NCBI GenBank assembly: GCA_030549335.1 | Contig: CM060183.1 | Location: 36,330,768 to 36,394,767 of the forward strand | Source of the DNA: Pontederia crassipes | Lineage: Eukaryota > Streptophyta > Magnoliopsida > Commelinales > Pontederiaceae | Direction: 5' to 3' | Length of the DNA stretch: 64,000 nucleotides | Shown here: positions 12,640 to 24,161 of the stretch, one piece after another | Numbering within the stretch: the first letter of the stretch is position 1 | Layout of the letters: each line of letters begins with the position of its first letter | Program-made: the position numbers and the translations under genes | Notes under the pieces: model-generated | Seen by the model: the letters and a program-made list of their open reading frames with translations, nothing else | Told to the model about the DNA's origin: nothing | Databases searched by the model: none

Positions 12640-15600
12640 TCAATCCTCGTCCTCAGTGTTGAAGATGAAGCTAGGGAATGTAGTTGTGATATTCCTGAAA
12701 CAAAACATCAGTTTGGGAGGGAACCGGTTACTGATGCTGAAGCATGCCATCCACGTTAACAATGGGAAGCAAGTGAAAGCAAAATAAGTACACAATCCAG
12801 ATTCTCTCAGGAGTGAGATACAAACAATGAAGTTTGCTAATCTACCCAACGAGTCATGCAGATTGCAGAGAATAGCATGTTTATATAAATGGATAACCGA
12901 ACTTATGGACCTAAGAATCACCAAACTGCTTAGTAGGGACTGAAAGTTTACTTGATGATATCCAACTGAAAGAATGAGCATTGTTAGGTGTTGCCATGAG
13001 AAAGTACATGTAAACTTGGTAAACTTGTCCGGCAAAAAAGAAGGTTGAAGAATTATGGGGCATGAACGAAATAGTAAATTAAAAAGAGAAACATACTTCA
13101 GGTAAGGAAGGGTCATATTCTTCAGAAGAGTAGGGGGTCTCAACACAAAGTCCTTCCATTCATCCTTATTGATCTTACCGTCTCCGTCGGCATCAGCATC
13201 GGCAAAAGTCTGCATGAAAACAGAAGAAAATAAGAAACCACAAAACAAGTAAGACTGAATATAGGTAAAAGTCTGCATGACAAACAAGAGGAAACGAGGA
13301 ACTGGAAAACAAGTACGGCTGAATAAGAAGACAGAGAGAAGCTTGCCTTGTCTTTTATTTCTTCAAGAAGCTCATCTGACAATATCGTGTCAGACTCCAT
13401 CAAGATGGCAATCACCATTTGTTTGACCTATAAAAAAGATAAATTTCAGAAACTTGAATTCCAAGAACGCGAACAGAATTCATGGAATGGCCCTGTATGA
13501 ATATTTCCAAACTCATGTAAGTACACAAGGATAGCATGCGTGAATTGACATGATAGATCAGGCAATGAATTGAGGACATTTCATTAAACATGGATAAAAA
13601 TGACGAAAGTTATATTCAAATATGAATCTTGAGCAGTCAAATACCAACATGTCCAAGGGTAAATGTTATTATCTAGGAGACAAGGATCAATATTTTGTTG
13701 GGCATTCACTGGACTTATCTATAGGGTATATGGATCCATCGAGGTCACAAAAATTGGTCATAAGAATGATCAAGAAAACAAAAATAACAATAAACTGGTT
13801 TAAGTATGCACGTTCAGATTATGAAACTCACTTCTCCGCGCTCGATAAATCCTGTTTGGCTAAGATCATATAATCTGAATGCAACTGCAGATAATGGAAA
13901 AACAAATGGTAAATAAGCTCCTTTTTACCGAAACCTCACATAGATAAGATTTACGAAAGCCTGAGGACTTACAATCAATTTTGTCCTCCAAAGGAGCACA
14001 AGGATGAAAGACACTAAGAGCATGGATAAATTCTTCAAACTCAATAACACCATTCTTCTTCTCATCAAAGAGATCAAAAAGCTAAAAAGAAAAGTCAGCA
14101 AAGTTGGCTAACATCATCCAGTGGATGAGAGAAAAAGAAAACTTTGGTCTAAATACTTTTCGCATTTACGCTCTTTCATAGGCATGACAAGATAATTAGG
14201 ACTTCAAATGGAGTAACTTATCAGAATTTGTATTAACATCTTGCTAAAGCTCATTTCATTAACATATCACATGCAAACGAAACTATTAGATTATTCACAT
14301 TTTAGAGACTGGAAATCTATAATATTTTCTAAAATAAAGTCTCCAATTACTTTATCGCCTATGATATAGCAGATCAGAGCGGACTATAACTGAAGAATTA
14401 AGTGTCGCACTTACTCTGTTGAGGAAAAGGTTCTCACCAGTTCTGTTCCTGAACAGGGCTAGTTGGAGTTCTTCCTACAAAAATACTTCACACAGTGAAT
14501 ACGAGATGAGGAACAGAACAAGTAGAAGCATAGCATTTTATATTCCAGTTGACTTTTTCTTTTAGCTCAGTGTCCTGGTAAAAATAAAAAAAAAATCATA
14601 GCATTATCACTTGGATGAACTTTCTTAGGTCAGTTAGAGCATTCTATACATCTATGGATAATCTCATGTATTGTATTTCCACCAATGAAAATGGCTAGGA
14701 TTTAGTATAGCAGAACTCTTCTTGAAATTTTTCAGAATCTCGAGCAGTAATTAAGGGTAAAATCTTGAATGGTCCGACTTGATGCTAGTAGTGACATATG
14801 GGATGACGATAGAGTCGCATCAAAACGTCGTCTCGTATGAATGTTGCCAATAACTGAGAACATATATCAGAAAAGAAATATAGCAACATATCATTGCATT
14901 TTGCAAGTTGACTTTTTCAACTGAATTAACTTCAAGAAAATGGCAGGGAGTCCTTTTTGAGTTTCTGGCTTTTAATCCTACAACAGCGAACAAATTATAT
15001 TTCTGCACCTTGTGGATGAGCCCGTCGTCGATTATGGAGCTGCTCAACTTCTTATAGAGCTCGTGTAGCGCCTCGACCTCGTTCACCGTGACTTTTCACC
15101 GACAAAACCAGAAAGAACGCAGTAAGAATCCGATCGATACAACAAAAAAACACGACTGATGAAAGGAGCACTATTGATTCATTAAAAAAAAATCAACCTT
15201 TTCTTAGAACTGAGCACTAAATATTAAATCGATCAAGTGAAAGGAGGGAAAAACATCCTTTTCAGCAAATGAAAGGGAGTAACGCGGCAAAAGAGAAAGA
15301 AACAAGTTTCGGATAGAGAGAGTTTTTTTCTTTTTTAATCTCAGAAGAAAGGAAACCATGGAGATCATACAGCAGCGCGAGTCCTCTGCGAGCCTGCAGA
15401 GTTCATAGGAGGTGCTCTTGTCCCCGGGGCGGTGGCGCGGGCGGAGGAAGGAGGGGCAGTGCTCGAAGCAGTCGGCGACGGCGCAGATGAGGGCCTCCAT
15501 TTTGGCGACGAAGGGGATCAACGCCATGCACAGCCTCTCCCCCACTGTTAAAGAGCTTGATCCCTGTACACCCCCCAACTCAAACAACCAACACGAATCA

Positions 15601-15794
15601 GAGCAAAATAAAACACTTGTTCAAGGATTCAGACAGGCGGCAACAACAGTAAACAGCAAGAACAAGGAGATGGAAAGCAGAGTGATTACGAGGGAACTGG
15701 ATTCGGATGAGGCATGATCCTTCATCACCATGGGAAAGAAGGAGAAGTAGAAGAAGACGACGACGACGTTAATACGTATAAGTTTGTAAGCCAT
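12640..15794 (-). CDS. CBL10: Calcineurin B-like calcium sensor, CBL10 type
   Basis: Nine exons: 15794-15690, 15563-15371, 15091-15009, 14474-14415, 14081-13973, 13884-13832, 13427-13347, 13209-13097, 12694-12640 (852 bp, 283 aa). CBL proteins bind Ca2+ and recruit CIPK kinases. CBL10 acts with CIPK24/SOS2 in salt tolerance at plasma membrane or tonoplast. The sequence shows the CBL10 hallmark [11 protein letters not shown] followed by a hydrophobic stretch ([20 protein letters not shown]) instead of an MGC acylation site. EF-hand loops lie in [31 protein letters not shown] and the canonical [12 protein letters not shown], and the C-terminus is [12 protein letters not shown] with the CIPK-phosphorylated FPSF motif. 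Exon 6 ends in a GC donor (13346-13345). The start is uncertain: Met at 15731 gives 262 aa, close to Arabidopsis (256), whereas 15794 adds a second hydrophobic segment. An in-frame Met at 15845 also exists. Splice frames all agree, so the gene looks intact. Confidence 0.93.
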
Positions 15795-15860
15795 TGTTGC
15801 TGAATGAAACGTATCGTCCTCTCTCATATCGCATTGCTCTTTCATAGATCCGACGTTGCT

Positions 15861-15869
15861 TTAATAAGG
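15861..15869 (-). promoter_or_regulatory. Possible TATA element of CBL10
   Basis: The minus strand reads CTTATTAAA about 70 bases before the Met codon at 15794 and only 16 bases before the more distal in-frame Met at 15845. If it is a real TATA element, transcription would start near 15830, favouring the 15794 or internal start codons over 15845. It is a short AT-rich match and weak evidence. Confidence 0.25.
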
Positions 15870-16182
15870 TCGGGCGCGGGCGTATTATTAAAATCATTTT
15901 GTTCGTACGATGTGTTTAACAATTGTCTTTTTCCACTTGAATGAATTCGCTGTTGTCGCAGCTTTGCATGGACCAAGTTGGAGGAGGAGCGTCCAACTCA
16001 GTCGTCTCGCCTCCTCCTCCTCCTCCTCCTCAGTCGTCTCTACTCTGATGAATGGGTTGAGTTTTTTTTACTCTTCTCTTGTTTATCGAGCTATACGAGA
16101 ATTCCACAATCTTTTTTTTTTCACTCAATGTTCCAAGTGTCACTGGCATGGATCATTTGCACAAATGAAATAGAAGATATAT

Positions 16183-16185
<3 letters not shown>

Positions 16186-16214
<29 letters not shown>
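16186..16214. repeat. (AT)n microsatellite
   Basis: An uninterrupted AT dinucleotide tract of about 29 bases lies in the intergenic DNA upstream of CBL10. Confidence 0.9.
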
Positions 16215-16220
<6 letters not shown>

Positions 16221-18105
16221 TTTATACCGTCATATAATAATTACACGGTGCAATTATAATAAGAATTTGCGTTAATATGCCATATATATATGTTTGTTTC
16301 ATTGTGATTTTTTTTTTCAATACTTTACATGTTGTAAATAGACAGTAGACTCCTGCTAAACACAACACCCTCATTCTCCAAATATATACAGCAAATTGCA
16401 GTAAAATGAGTTGTAGAGCATTGCACCCTATTTATCACTCAACTATATGATCATAAATATAATCATTGTTGTCTACTGTAGCAAATCTTTTAAAATTTAT
16501 TGTATCTACAAGCTAACAGTAACGTTTATATATAACTTAACTAGTATAAAACAATTAACAACTCCAATATTAAGGATACCACTAAAACTTTTACCTCTAT
16601 GTCAAAAAGGAGACACACATCATGAAGGCAAACACTTTCAAATTCAAAGACTTCATTTTCACTTTTCACATCAATTTCTATACATCTAAATCTCATCAAG
16701 GTTAGTCGTTTGTTGAGTCATGATTGTAACCAATGATGGGACCCCATGAGATATATGGATTAGAACACTTGATAAGAACGTGCTCATTGGTTTCTTTTCT
16801 CATGCATACAGCAGTCGTCACAGTATCATTAGTGCCTAATTAGTTGCATCAAGGTTGTAATTTGCACCATTAGTGTCACGCAAGTTGGACCGTGGACATT
16901 GCCTTCCAGATTTATCAATTCGAAAAAGAAGTTGTAATTTGCAACAAGTATATTCTAACGGATTTAGTGGCGCTGGGTAGGAGCATCCTACCTAGTCCGC
17001 AAGCCATAAGATTTCATTTGACAGTTGTAATTTTTATTCACGGTTCAAATTGATTAATGAAAATAATCAACGACAGTTCAATCATTGGATCTTCGATTCA
17101 AATCTTCGTCTTCTTCGTTCATCCGCCCGCTTCCTCCATCGATTGTAGTCACTGCCGCCCCCTCCCTTCGCCGATCGCAATTGCCACCGCATCCCCTCCA
17201 CCAATTGTAGTCACCGCCGCACCCTCCCCTTTTCTTACACGAGAACGCCCTCATTCGATCTCAACCGCCACTGTGCCCCTTTTCCCACATGACTCATTTG
17301 ATCTCAATCGCAAAAGACATCGCCGCGGCCCTCTTCTCACACGACATAGCAGTAGCTCTCCATCAACATTGCTATCCGTGGACCTTGCCGGGACTCATTG
17401 CCACAATTAGACCTTGCTCACTCTGCTCGACATCACGGCCATGTTCCTCACACGACATATAACACCCCCAAATCGACCAACGCCACATGGCGAGAATTTT
17501 TCTGAAGGCGCTACGAAAAACTATAACTTTGACTAAAAATTGATCAAAACTTCATTAAAACAGTGACATGTCAGCAATAGAAATAAAGAGGAGAATAGAA
17601 TATCAAAATAGCGGAAGTCTCAAAGTACTATAAAATCTCCATAATATGAATCACATCTGAATTATATCCAAGTTCATAAATGCGAAAAAATAGAGAAAAT
17701 GATAACTAGGCCATTTTTTAGTTCATGTGCTTTATTATCGCTCGAGTTGATCGCGGCACACGATCTTAACACCATCACTGACTTGGCCCTGTGGAAATCA
17801 ACACAGGGGAGGAGGTCCTCACGTAAGCTACACAGCCTAGTGGAAAATCAATATAATACTCAATGCATAACTAATAAACAGAATTAGTCAGAATCAGTAT
17901 TCACTTATATCCAAGTCATGTAGAGAGCATAAGATCATTTGATTAGAGATATCAATGAATGAAAGAGGATAGAAATCATGTATCAATCTTATAGTCATGA
18001 AAAAGAGTGCAGTTATCATTATGGATTAACAATCTTACATCACTTACCATCATACTCATATCATTCATACATTCTCTTTACTCTTGAACCTTTTTCTTAA
18101 CCTAA
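16215..18105. other. Intergenic, no gene recognised
   Basis: Mostly AT-rich non-coding DNA. A CCG/CCT-rich pyrimidine stretch at about 17100-17450 keeps a plus-strand frame open (17057-17410), but the reading is low-complexity Pro/Ser/Thr with no family motif, so I do not call it a gene. The sequence after 17460 (ACACCCCCAAATCGACCAACG) could be repeat-derived. No ends were found. Confidence 0.45.
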
Positions 18106-18600
18106 CACTACAAAAAAAAGTTCCATATGCCAACGGATATTTTTATTAACGAACATTAAAATCATTGGTATTTACTAAAAAATACTGTTAATATAGTCTA
18201 TCTTTTCTCAACAACCTTAAAAAAATGTTAGTAAAGCTCTATCTATGTCAGTGCACATATGAGTAGTTGGCATAAATTTCCAAATCATTAAGATTGTAGA
18301 TTTATTAATAACGAACAGAAATAGTTGTTGGTAAAAAAGATAGTTACGCAAACGGTTTTTACTAAGCACTTATTTTATTGCCAATGAGGATGTTTACCTA
18401 CGAATATAAAATGTTAGGTTTGCCAAGAGTATTATTAGTATTACTGAGATTATTGCCAATAGACATTTTTATAGTTAGCAAAGTTTGGTAATCCGTTAGG
18501 ATTTATAGATATATTTGTCTCACTAAAAAAATATTATTTATGCTAAAAATATTTTTTTATAAAAGTTTTTATAAGATCAACAAGATATATACTAACGTTT
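18106..18600. mobile_element. Possible CACTA-type element, left end only
   Basis: CACTACAAAAAAAAG at 18106 matches the terminal motif of plant CACTA (En/Spm) transposons. It is followed by short recurring words around TTGGTA/TTGCCAA and TAACGAAC, like the subterminal repeats of such elements. I could not find a matching right end (TTTTTGTAGTG), so the extent is a guess and the copy is non-coding. A second CACTACAAAAAAACG occurs at about 44467 with no partner either. Confidence 0.35.
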
Positions 18601-18691
18601 TGAATCCAATGATATGTTTTAGTCTATACTTCATTTAAACCTTCGTTTTGAATCCATTGATATGTTTTAGTCTATACTTCATTTAAACCTT
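18596..18691. repeat. 48-bp tandem duplication
   Basis: Two adjacent 48-bp copies (18596-18643, 18644-18691), each starting CGTTTTGAATCCA and ending CATTTAAACCTT, are identical except for about one base. This implies a recent slippage or unequal-exchange event in non-coding DNA. Confidence 0.9.
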
Positions 18692-19268
18692 TTCTATCAT
18701 CACAAATCAAATTCACAAAACAGTTAGATCATGTTTAAATATTTTTTCTCTTATAGATAAATAATTATAAATATTAGTTGAAACTAATGTTTTAAAGATT
18801 AAGATATATTTTCCCAACGATGATATATGCAAGAAGTAATTAATTAAGTTAGTTATTAAAAGAAATTAAAAAAGGCTGAGTATTTATGTATTAATTAATA
18901 TTTTTATTGTAAATTAGTGGGTTTCTGTAGTCACAGATGAAAGATCATTAGTGGGCTTTGGAGTAACAATAGCGTGGAATCCATGCATGCATACAAGTTT
19001 CATGCTAATATTAAAAAAAGGAAAAACTTGGTCTATGCATGCTATCGTGTTTCATTCAAAGAGCTGGAAAGAAGTCAAGAGTCCAAAAGAAACTGAAAAA
19101 CAAAATTTAAAAGATACAAAATGAAGATACATATATATATATATATTATATGTTTGTTATAAAATAAGTTTGTTTAGGGACTTATCATTTCGTAAATAAA
19201 ATTAATGGAATCCGGACATTCGTATCAAAACTGTTCGCGGCGTACACTTCATTGAAGTTCAACTTCAT

Positions 19269-19271
<3 letters not shown>
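18692..19271. other. AT-rich intergenic stretch, nothing seen
   Basis: No gene or element boundary was recognised in these 580 bases. A short ATATAT run lies near 19130-19150. The sequence is otherwise unremarkable. Confidence 0.45.

Positions 19272-19360
<89 letters not shown>
19272..19360. repeat. (CT)n microsatellite, 89 bp
   Basis: A perfect CT/GA dinucleotide run. Read on the minus strand it gives an artificial Arg-Glu repeat frame, which is not a gene. Confidence 0.97.
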
Positions 19361-19362
<2 letters not shown>

Positions 19363-20042
19363 TTCATCAGCGCCGTTTCTCTCTTTCTCCCCCTCTCCTT
19401 TTTCTATGGGCATATTAAGTGAAATTGACGACTTCTCATCCATTAAAAAAGTTTCATCTTTTTTCATGTAAAAAAATTAAATGTTTAATAGTCGATCAAC
19501 GATGGAGGGGCAAAAGTTTTATGCACATAAGAAAATGGAAAAAGTGAGTTTAAGCCATACTTATATGTTGAGTTTAAGCCATACTTATATACTTATAATA
19601 TATAATGATAGGTTGAGGTCAATGTAGTGTATTCAATGTTCCTAAAAAATATGTTTCTATTAAGACATATACTAATCTTATTATTTAGACTTTTGGGAGG
19701 GGCATATTATTTTGTGTGTGTGTAAAAAGAAACCTTCTTTATATCCACTATAAATTTTGAGACGTAAATTCCAAATCTCGCAATCTTTTTACAGACTTTT
19801 AATACTTGGTTTGTAATATTTTTTTTTACTTTTTCTTTTTTTTATTATTGATAATATCTGCGATTTCTCTCCTTTTTTACAAAACATTCATCACTATTTT
19901 TCCAACCAAAAAAAGGAAACAACAAACAGAAACAAGGTGCCTTATTTATCCCTGGTGGGCTTTCAATTTATTATTTTGTTACTACGCGGACTTGCAAAAT
20001 ATTTGTTTAGCGCCAACTCGAGGCCCACGTGGATATGACGTG

Positions 20043-20171
<129 letters not shown>

Positions 20172-20399
20172 AAGGGTGTAATACTTTAAATAGGTATCGT
20201 TAACGTATTTACTTTCAAAGCATAGAATTTTTTTTCCATGAGTAATTTACTTTCATTTAATTGATGAGTTAAATGATAATTTTATATTTGATCAGCTAGA
20301 TGTCGAACTCAAATCACAATCAGATTTATTAACTGGTTCTCTCGATTATTTGACGTGTTACACGAGCACCGATTAATATAAAATGAGAAGTGGAGATAA

Positions 20400-20400
<1 letters not shown>

Positions 20401-20461
<61 letters not shown>
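20401..20461. repeat. (TTA)n microsatellite, about 61 bp
   Basis: A perfect TTA array of about 20 units. It could base-pair with the (AAT)n array at 20046-20170 across a 230-bp loop, because AAT and ATT are reverse complements. Confidence 0.97.
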
Positions 20462-21863
20462 ATTAATGAGGGAACGTTCGAATTTGACTATGATCGAAAG
20501 CCACAAATTTTATTATATACTTTTATCACAAATGTAAAATGAAATTATTAATGATTGGTAAATTCATTAAATTTGAGTTCGACTTATAAATAAATATTAT
20601 TGTATTGAGAAAAAAAGTGAACAAGCAGCTAACTCCTAGGTATATATTTCGACCAATAAACAATTGCAGTAGAAAAAAAAAAACAAAAATGTTGTTGGGA
20701 GGTGCGGGGTCGGTGGCAGATGCATGCACCTCTCTCTCTCTCCCCCCTCCTCGCTCATTCATTCCTCGCTCTCTGTCTCCAATTAAATAATCATGTATTA
20801 TCCTTCGTCTTAACATCATATTGAAAAAAATTGTGCTCCTATTATCACACATCAACCTTATTTTTGAAGATTGTGTTGATCATGCACCAGGCCAGTTCCC
20901 CGAAACTTTTATAGACATGTATTTTGGGTCACGCACCACTCAACAAAAAGACGTTGATTATTGTGACAATATTTGAATATCAAGGTGCATTAGTTTTACA
21001 AAAGAATTACCTATGTTTCATGTATTCTTTAATTACATATAGTTTGTATAATTAGATCAACTAATTATTTTATCATAGACTTTGCATGAAACATGTATTT
21101 CAGTACATGACCAAAATTAATATCTCCATCTTAATTAATTCTCACAAAAGAAATTAATTTTAATTTAATCAATTTTAAATTAATTTGAAATTCAAAACAA
21201 ATTATCATGCTTAACAAGATTGAATATATCAATTTGATTTTAACACATAGTCAAAATTTTAATCACAGAAATAAATATTTCATAAACGAAGATATTTATT
21301 TCATGCATGATAACACATTTATTGACATACAAATCTAATCATTTAATTTAATGCTTTAAATCAACAAATGATTTTCTTTTGATAACATTAAATTGCATGC
21401 AATATTACAGAAAAATTTCTGAGGAAATAACAATTTTTTTTATTTTTTGAGATTTTATAATAAACATTTTCTATTTTCGAATTATTTTAAAAAACTGACA
21501 AAAATCAGAAAAGAAAAAAATTATTTATTGGGCCTCTCAGTCAGTCCAATGTCACTTCTCATATGTGCAACTCTTTTGCATCCAAATTGGACCTGAGCCG
21601 TGTGCCTGCTGAAACAGTTTTCTTTTTTTTTTCCTGCAACATATGCAAAAAAAATTCGAAAATTTCACCAAAAAATTTTAAAATAAATTTGAAAAATATA
21701 TTATGGTTTAGGTTCATCCATAGTATATTTGTGATGACAAACTCTATTTTGTCCCTTGGTTGTGGTCATACAATTGAGGTGCGCAGATCCCAAATAATAA
21801 CAAATATTATTTTTTCGGCGCAATCACGAGTTCGAAAAAAATCTAAAAAAGTTCTGATACCAA
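20462..21863. other. Non-coding AT-rich DNA, possibly internal remnant of a Copia-type element
   Basis: No coding domain was recognised. The last bases before 21864 read TGGTATCAGAAC on the minus strand, an initiator-tRNA-Met primer-binding-site match directly adjoining the LTR at 21864-22232. At least the right part of this stretch may therefore be internal sequence of that element. I could not find a second LTR to the left, so the remnant looks truncated. Confidence 0.4.
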
Positions 21864-22232
21864 TGTTAGAATTTATAACAGATATAAATTCTAGAGGTTG
21901 CGGAATACCTCTTGCAGCGGAAGCGAATCGTCGGGGCTTTCTCACGAATTCTTGACGAACGCACTTGCACATCGGGATCGAAAACCGAATATCTGGGGAA
22001 CGGAACTCTTTGCCATAGCACAAGTATTCTGAACGAACCTCTGCGAAAGTGTGTTTGAGACCTATGCTATGGGTCCCCTTTTATAAGGTGGGGAGACTTA
22101 GACGACAAGTTAAGTAGAACGCATCACGTGCGTCCATCACGCATATGATGATGTGTCTGCGCAAGCATGCGCTTCGCCCTAATGGGCCACGTGTATGTGC
22201 GACCCATGTGCCCAAAAAACACTATTCCAACA
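21864..22232 (-). mobile_element. Copia-type LTR (369 bp) with adjoining primer-binding site
   Basis: On the minus strand the segment starts TGTTGGAATAGTG and ends TTCTAACA, followed after one base by TGGTATCAGAAC, which resembles the primer site for initiator tRNA-Met used by many plant Copia elements. It is thus a 5' LTR in reverse orientation. The internal part beyond the primer site carries no coding domain I can see, so the element is broken. It ends about 400 bp upstream of the RTE1/RTH start codon and contains a palindromic CCACGTG and a TCACGTGCG word that resemble G-box elements. Confidence 0.7.
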
Positions 22233-22638
22233 GTTCTTGACCTGCCTCTTCTTCCTTCCACTCTCCTGTCCCTGCCATTCGGTTAACTGTATCCTTCGTC
22301 TGGTTTCATTTGAGTCCCTCTCAGTTCGCTGCAATGATCACGGGAGACCATGCAGCCTCTTCTTCGCCTTCTCGTTGAAAACTGATCAAAATTTATGCTT
22401 GCTGTTGTCATGTATGTTGTGTGCTTATATGTTTGGCAAGCTGCTTGCTTGTTTATATTCTTGGATTATACACCGCAAAACTAAGCAGGCACCAAGCTTC
22501 TGATTTACGTGTGTGCAGCAGTGGCGGGGTGCTTTTGAGGAAATATATAGCGTCTCTTTTGAATTGGTTTCAGTGTTGTGTTGATCAGGAAAGTGCCAGA
22601 GGTCTTCACCTGTATGTAATTTCAGAAATTCACAGAAG

Positions 22639-24161
22639 ATGATGTCCCCAAAGCTTACACTTACGGATCAACTGGAAGCTCTTCCTGATGTTAAAGCAGC
22701 TGCTGGTGCTGGCCAGAACAAGAATGGACTGTGGCCACTTGGCAAAGTGGATCCTAGGAAGGCGAGGTTTCCTTGTTGCATCGTCTGGTCTCCACTTCCA
22801 GTGGTGTCTTGGTTGGCTCCTTATATGGGGCATCTCGGAATTTGCCAAGAGGATGGAACCATTCTCGACTTTGCGGGCTCCAACTTCGTCTCCGTCAACA
22901 ATTTCTCCTACGGTGCTGTTGCCAGATATCTTCAGCTAGACAGAGAAAAGGTACGACAATGCCTAAAGAACTTGCCAGCGTTTTGTTGTGATGCATATTT
23001 GATGCTTAGCATGCTCTTTCTTTTGTTATTTATGTCATGATTAGAGCTCTGCTATTGCATATATACACATTCCTTTGTTTTGGGCACTAGTAGAATCCTA
23101 GAAGAAATAAGGATTTCATTCTGTTCTGTCTTTTAAAAGATAACTCGTCATCTTCTGATTCGCACCCTCTACCATTATCTGTGGTAATATCCTCCCATAT
23201 GTAATTAGGATGCCTAGATGTGCATACTTTAATTCTGATCACATGTATAGCATCACAAGTTGCTAAAAAAAACTTTTTTTTTCTTTAAAAGCTCCTGTAT
23301 CTCTGTAAGTCTGAACTTTTACTTGTGTTATAGCTATTGCCTATTGGTCGTTGCATGTGGATTTGACTCGAGAGTATTCTTAGTGAAATCAATGGCAATT
23401 CGAATCATGTGGAAGTAAAACTGACTGTCACAGGAATCAACTATATTGCTAAGGTTATGTTTTGTTTTAATGTTGAATGAGGTTTTTGTTTTTTGTTATG
23501 CTGCAATTAGTAGAACAAAGTCAGTCAGAAAACTGCTGAAGTTTATCTGTGGCTGGTTCCAGGATGTATCCAAGTGTTAACACGCAATGATACAATGAAT
23601 TAGATATCCCTTAATATTTCCTGTAATTACTGCATTTCAGATTTGTAGTCTTGTATCTAATCTATTTTGGTAAGAACAATACCTCGTGGTATGTGATACA
23701 GAGGCGCCATTTCTGATTTCTAACTTAACTTTATCTGGCAGTGCTGTCTTCCTCCAAATTTATCAGGGCATACGTGCCACCAGTCCTACAGACATGCAGA
23801 GAGAGGGACAGCAATTTCCTGGGACGATGCACTGAACTCGAGCATGCACCAATTCCAGCACAAGTACTACAACTTGTTCACCTGCAACTGTTACTCCTTT
23901 GTGGCCAGTTCCTTAAATAGACTGGCATACGATGAATCCATGGCGTGGAACATGTTGCACCTGATTGCCCTCGTGGTCTGGAGAGGCAAGTGGGTCGATG
24001 GCATGTCAGTCCTCCGGTCCTCCTTTCCATTCATCGCAGTGATGTCGATCGGAATTTTCATGGCCGGTTGGTCCTTCGTCATCGGGATGGCAGCATTTTC
24101 ACTTCTTTTAGTTGGGTGGTACTCTTTTGGGATATATTGTGCAAAAAACTTGATAGAATGA
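22639..24161 (+). CDS. RTE1/RTH family membrane protein (TMEM222, DUF778)
   Basis: Two exons, 22639-22950 and 23742-24161 (732 bp, 243 aa), joined in phase 0 across a GT-AG intron. Arabidopsis RTE1 resides in ER/Golgi membranes and promotes signalling by the ethylene receptor ETR1. RTH is its homologue. Diagnostic segments are [59 protein letters not shown], the conserved Cys/His-containing [26 protein letters not shown], and a hydrophobic C-terminus with two probable membrane helices ([20 protein letters not shown] and [17 protein letters not shown]). RTE1 is known to depend on a Cys in the [10 protein letters not shown] region. Length matches the family (231-250 aa). Two consecutive Met codons (22639, 22642) could both serve. 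A 5' UTR exon upstream is likely but not proven. I cannot decide between the RTE1 and RTH subgroups. Confidence 0.93.

Noticed and set aside
15204-15587. Single-exon reading of the CBL10 first exon starting at 15587
   Set aside because: It would start at a TTG codon. A good acceptor (GTACAG at 15564) and an in-frame upstream exon ending at 15690 give a proper Met start and a full CDS divisible by three.
17057-17410. Pro/Ser/Thr-rich 117-codon frame
   Set aside because: Pyrimidine-rich low-complexity DNA with no start context, splice sites or family motif.
19249-19467. Minus-strand frame rich in Arg-Glu repeats
   Set aside because: Produced entirely by the (CT)n microsatellite.
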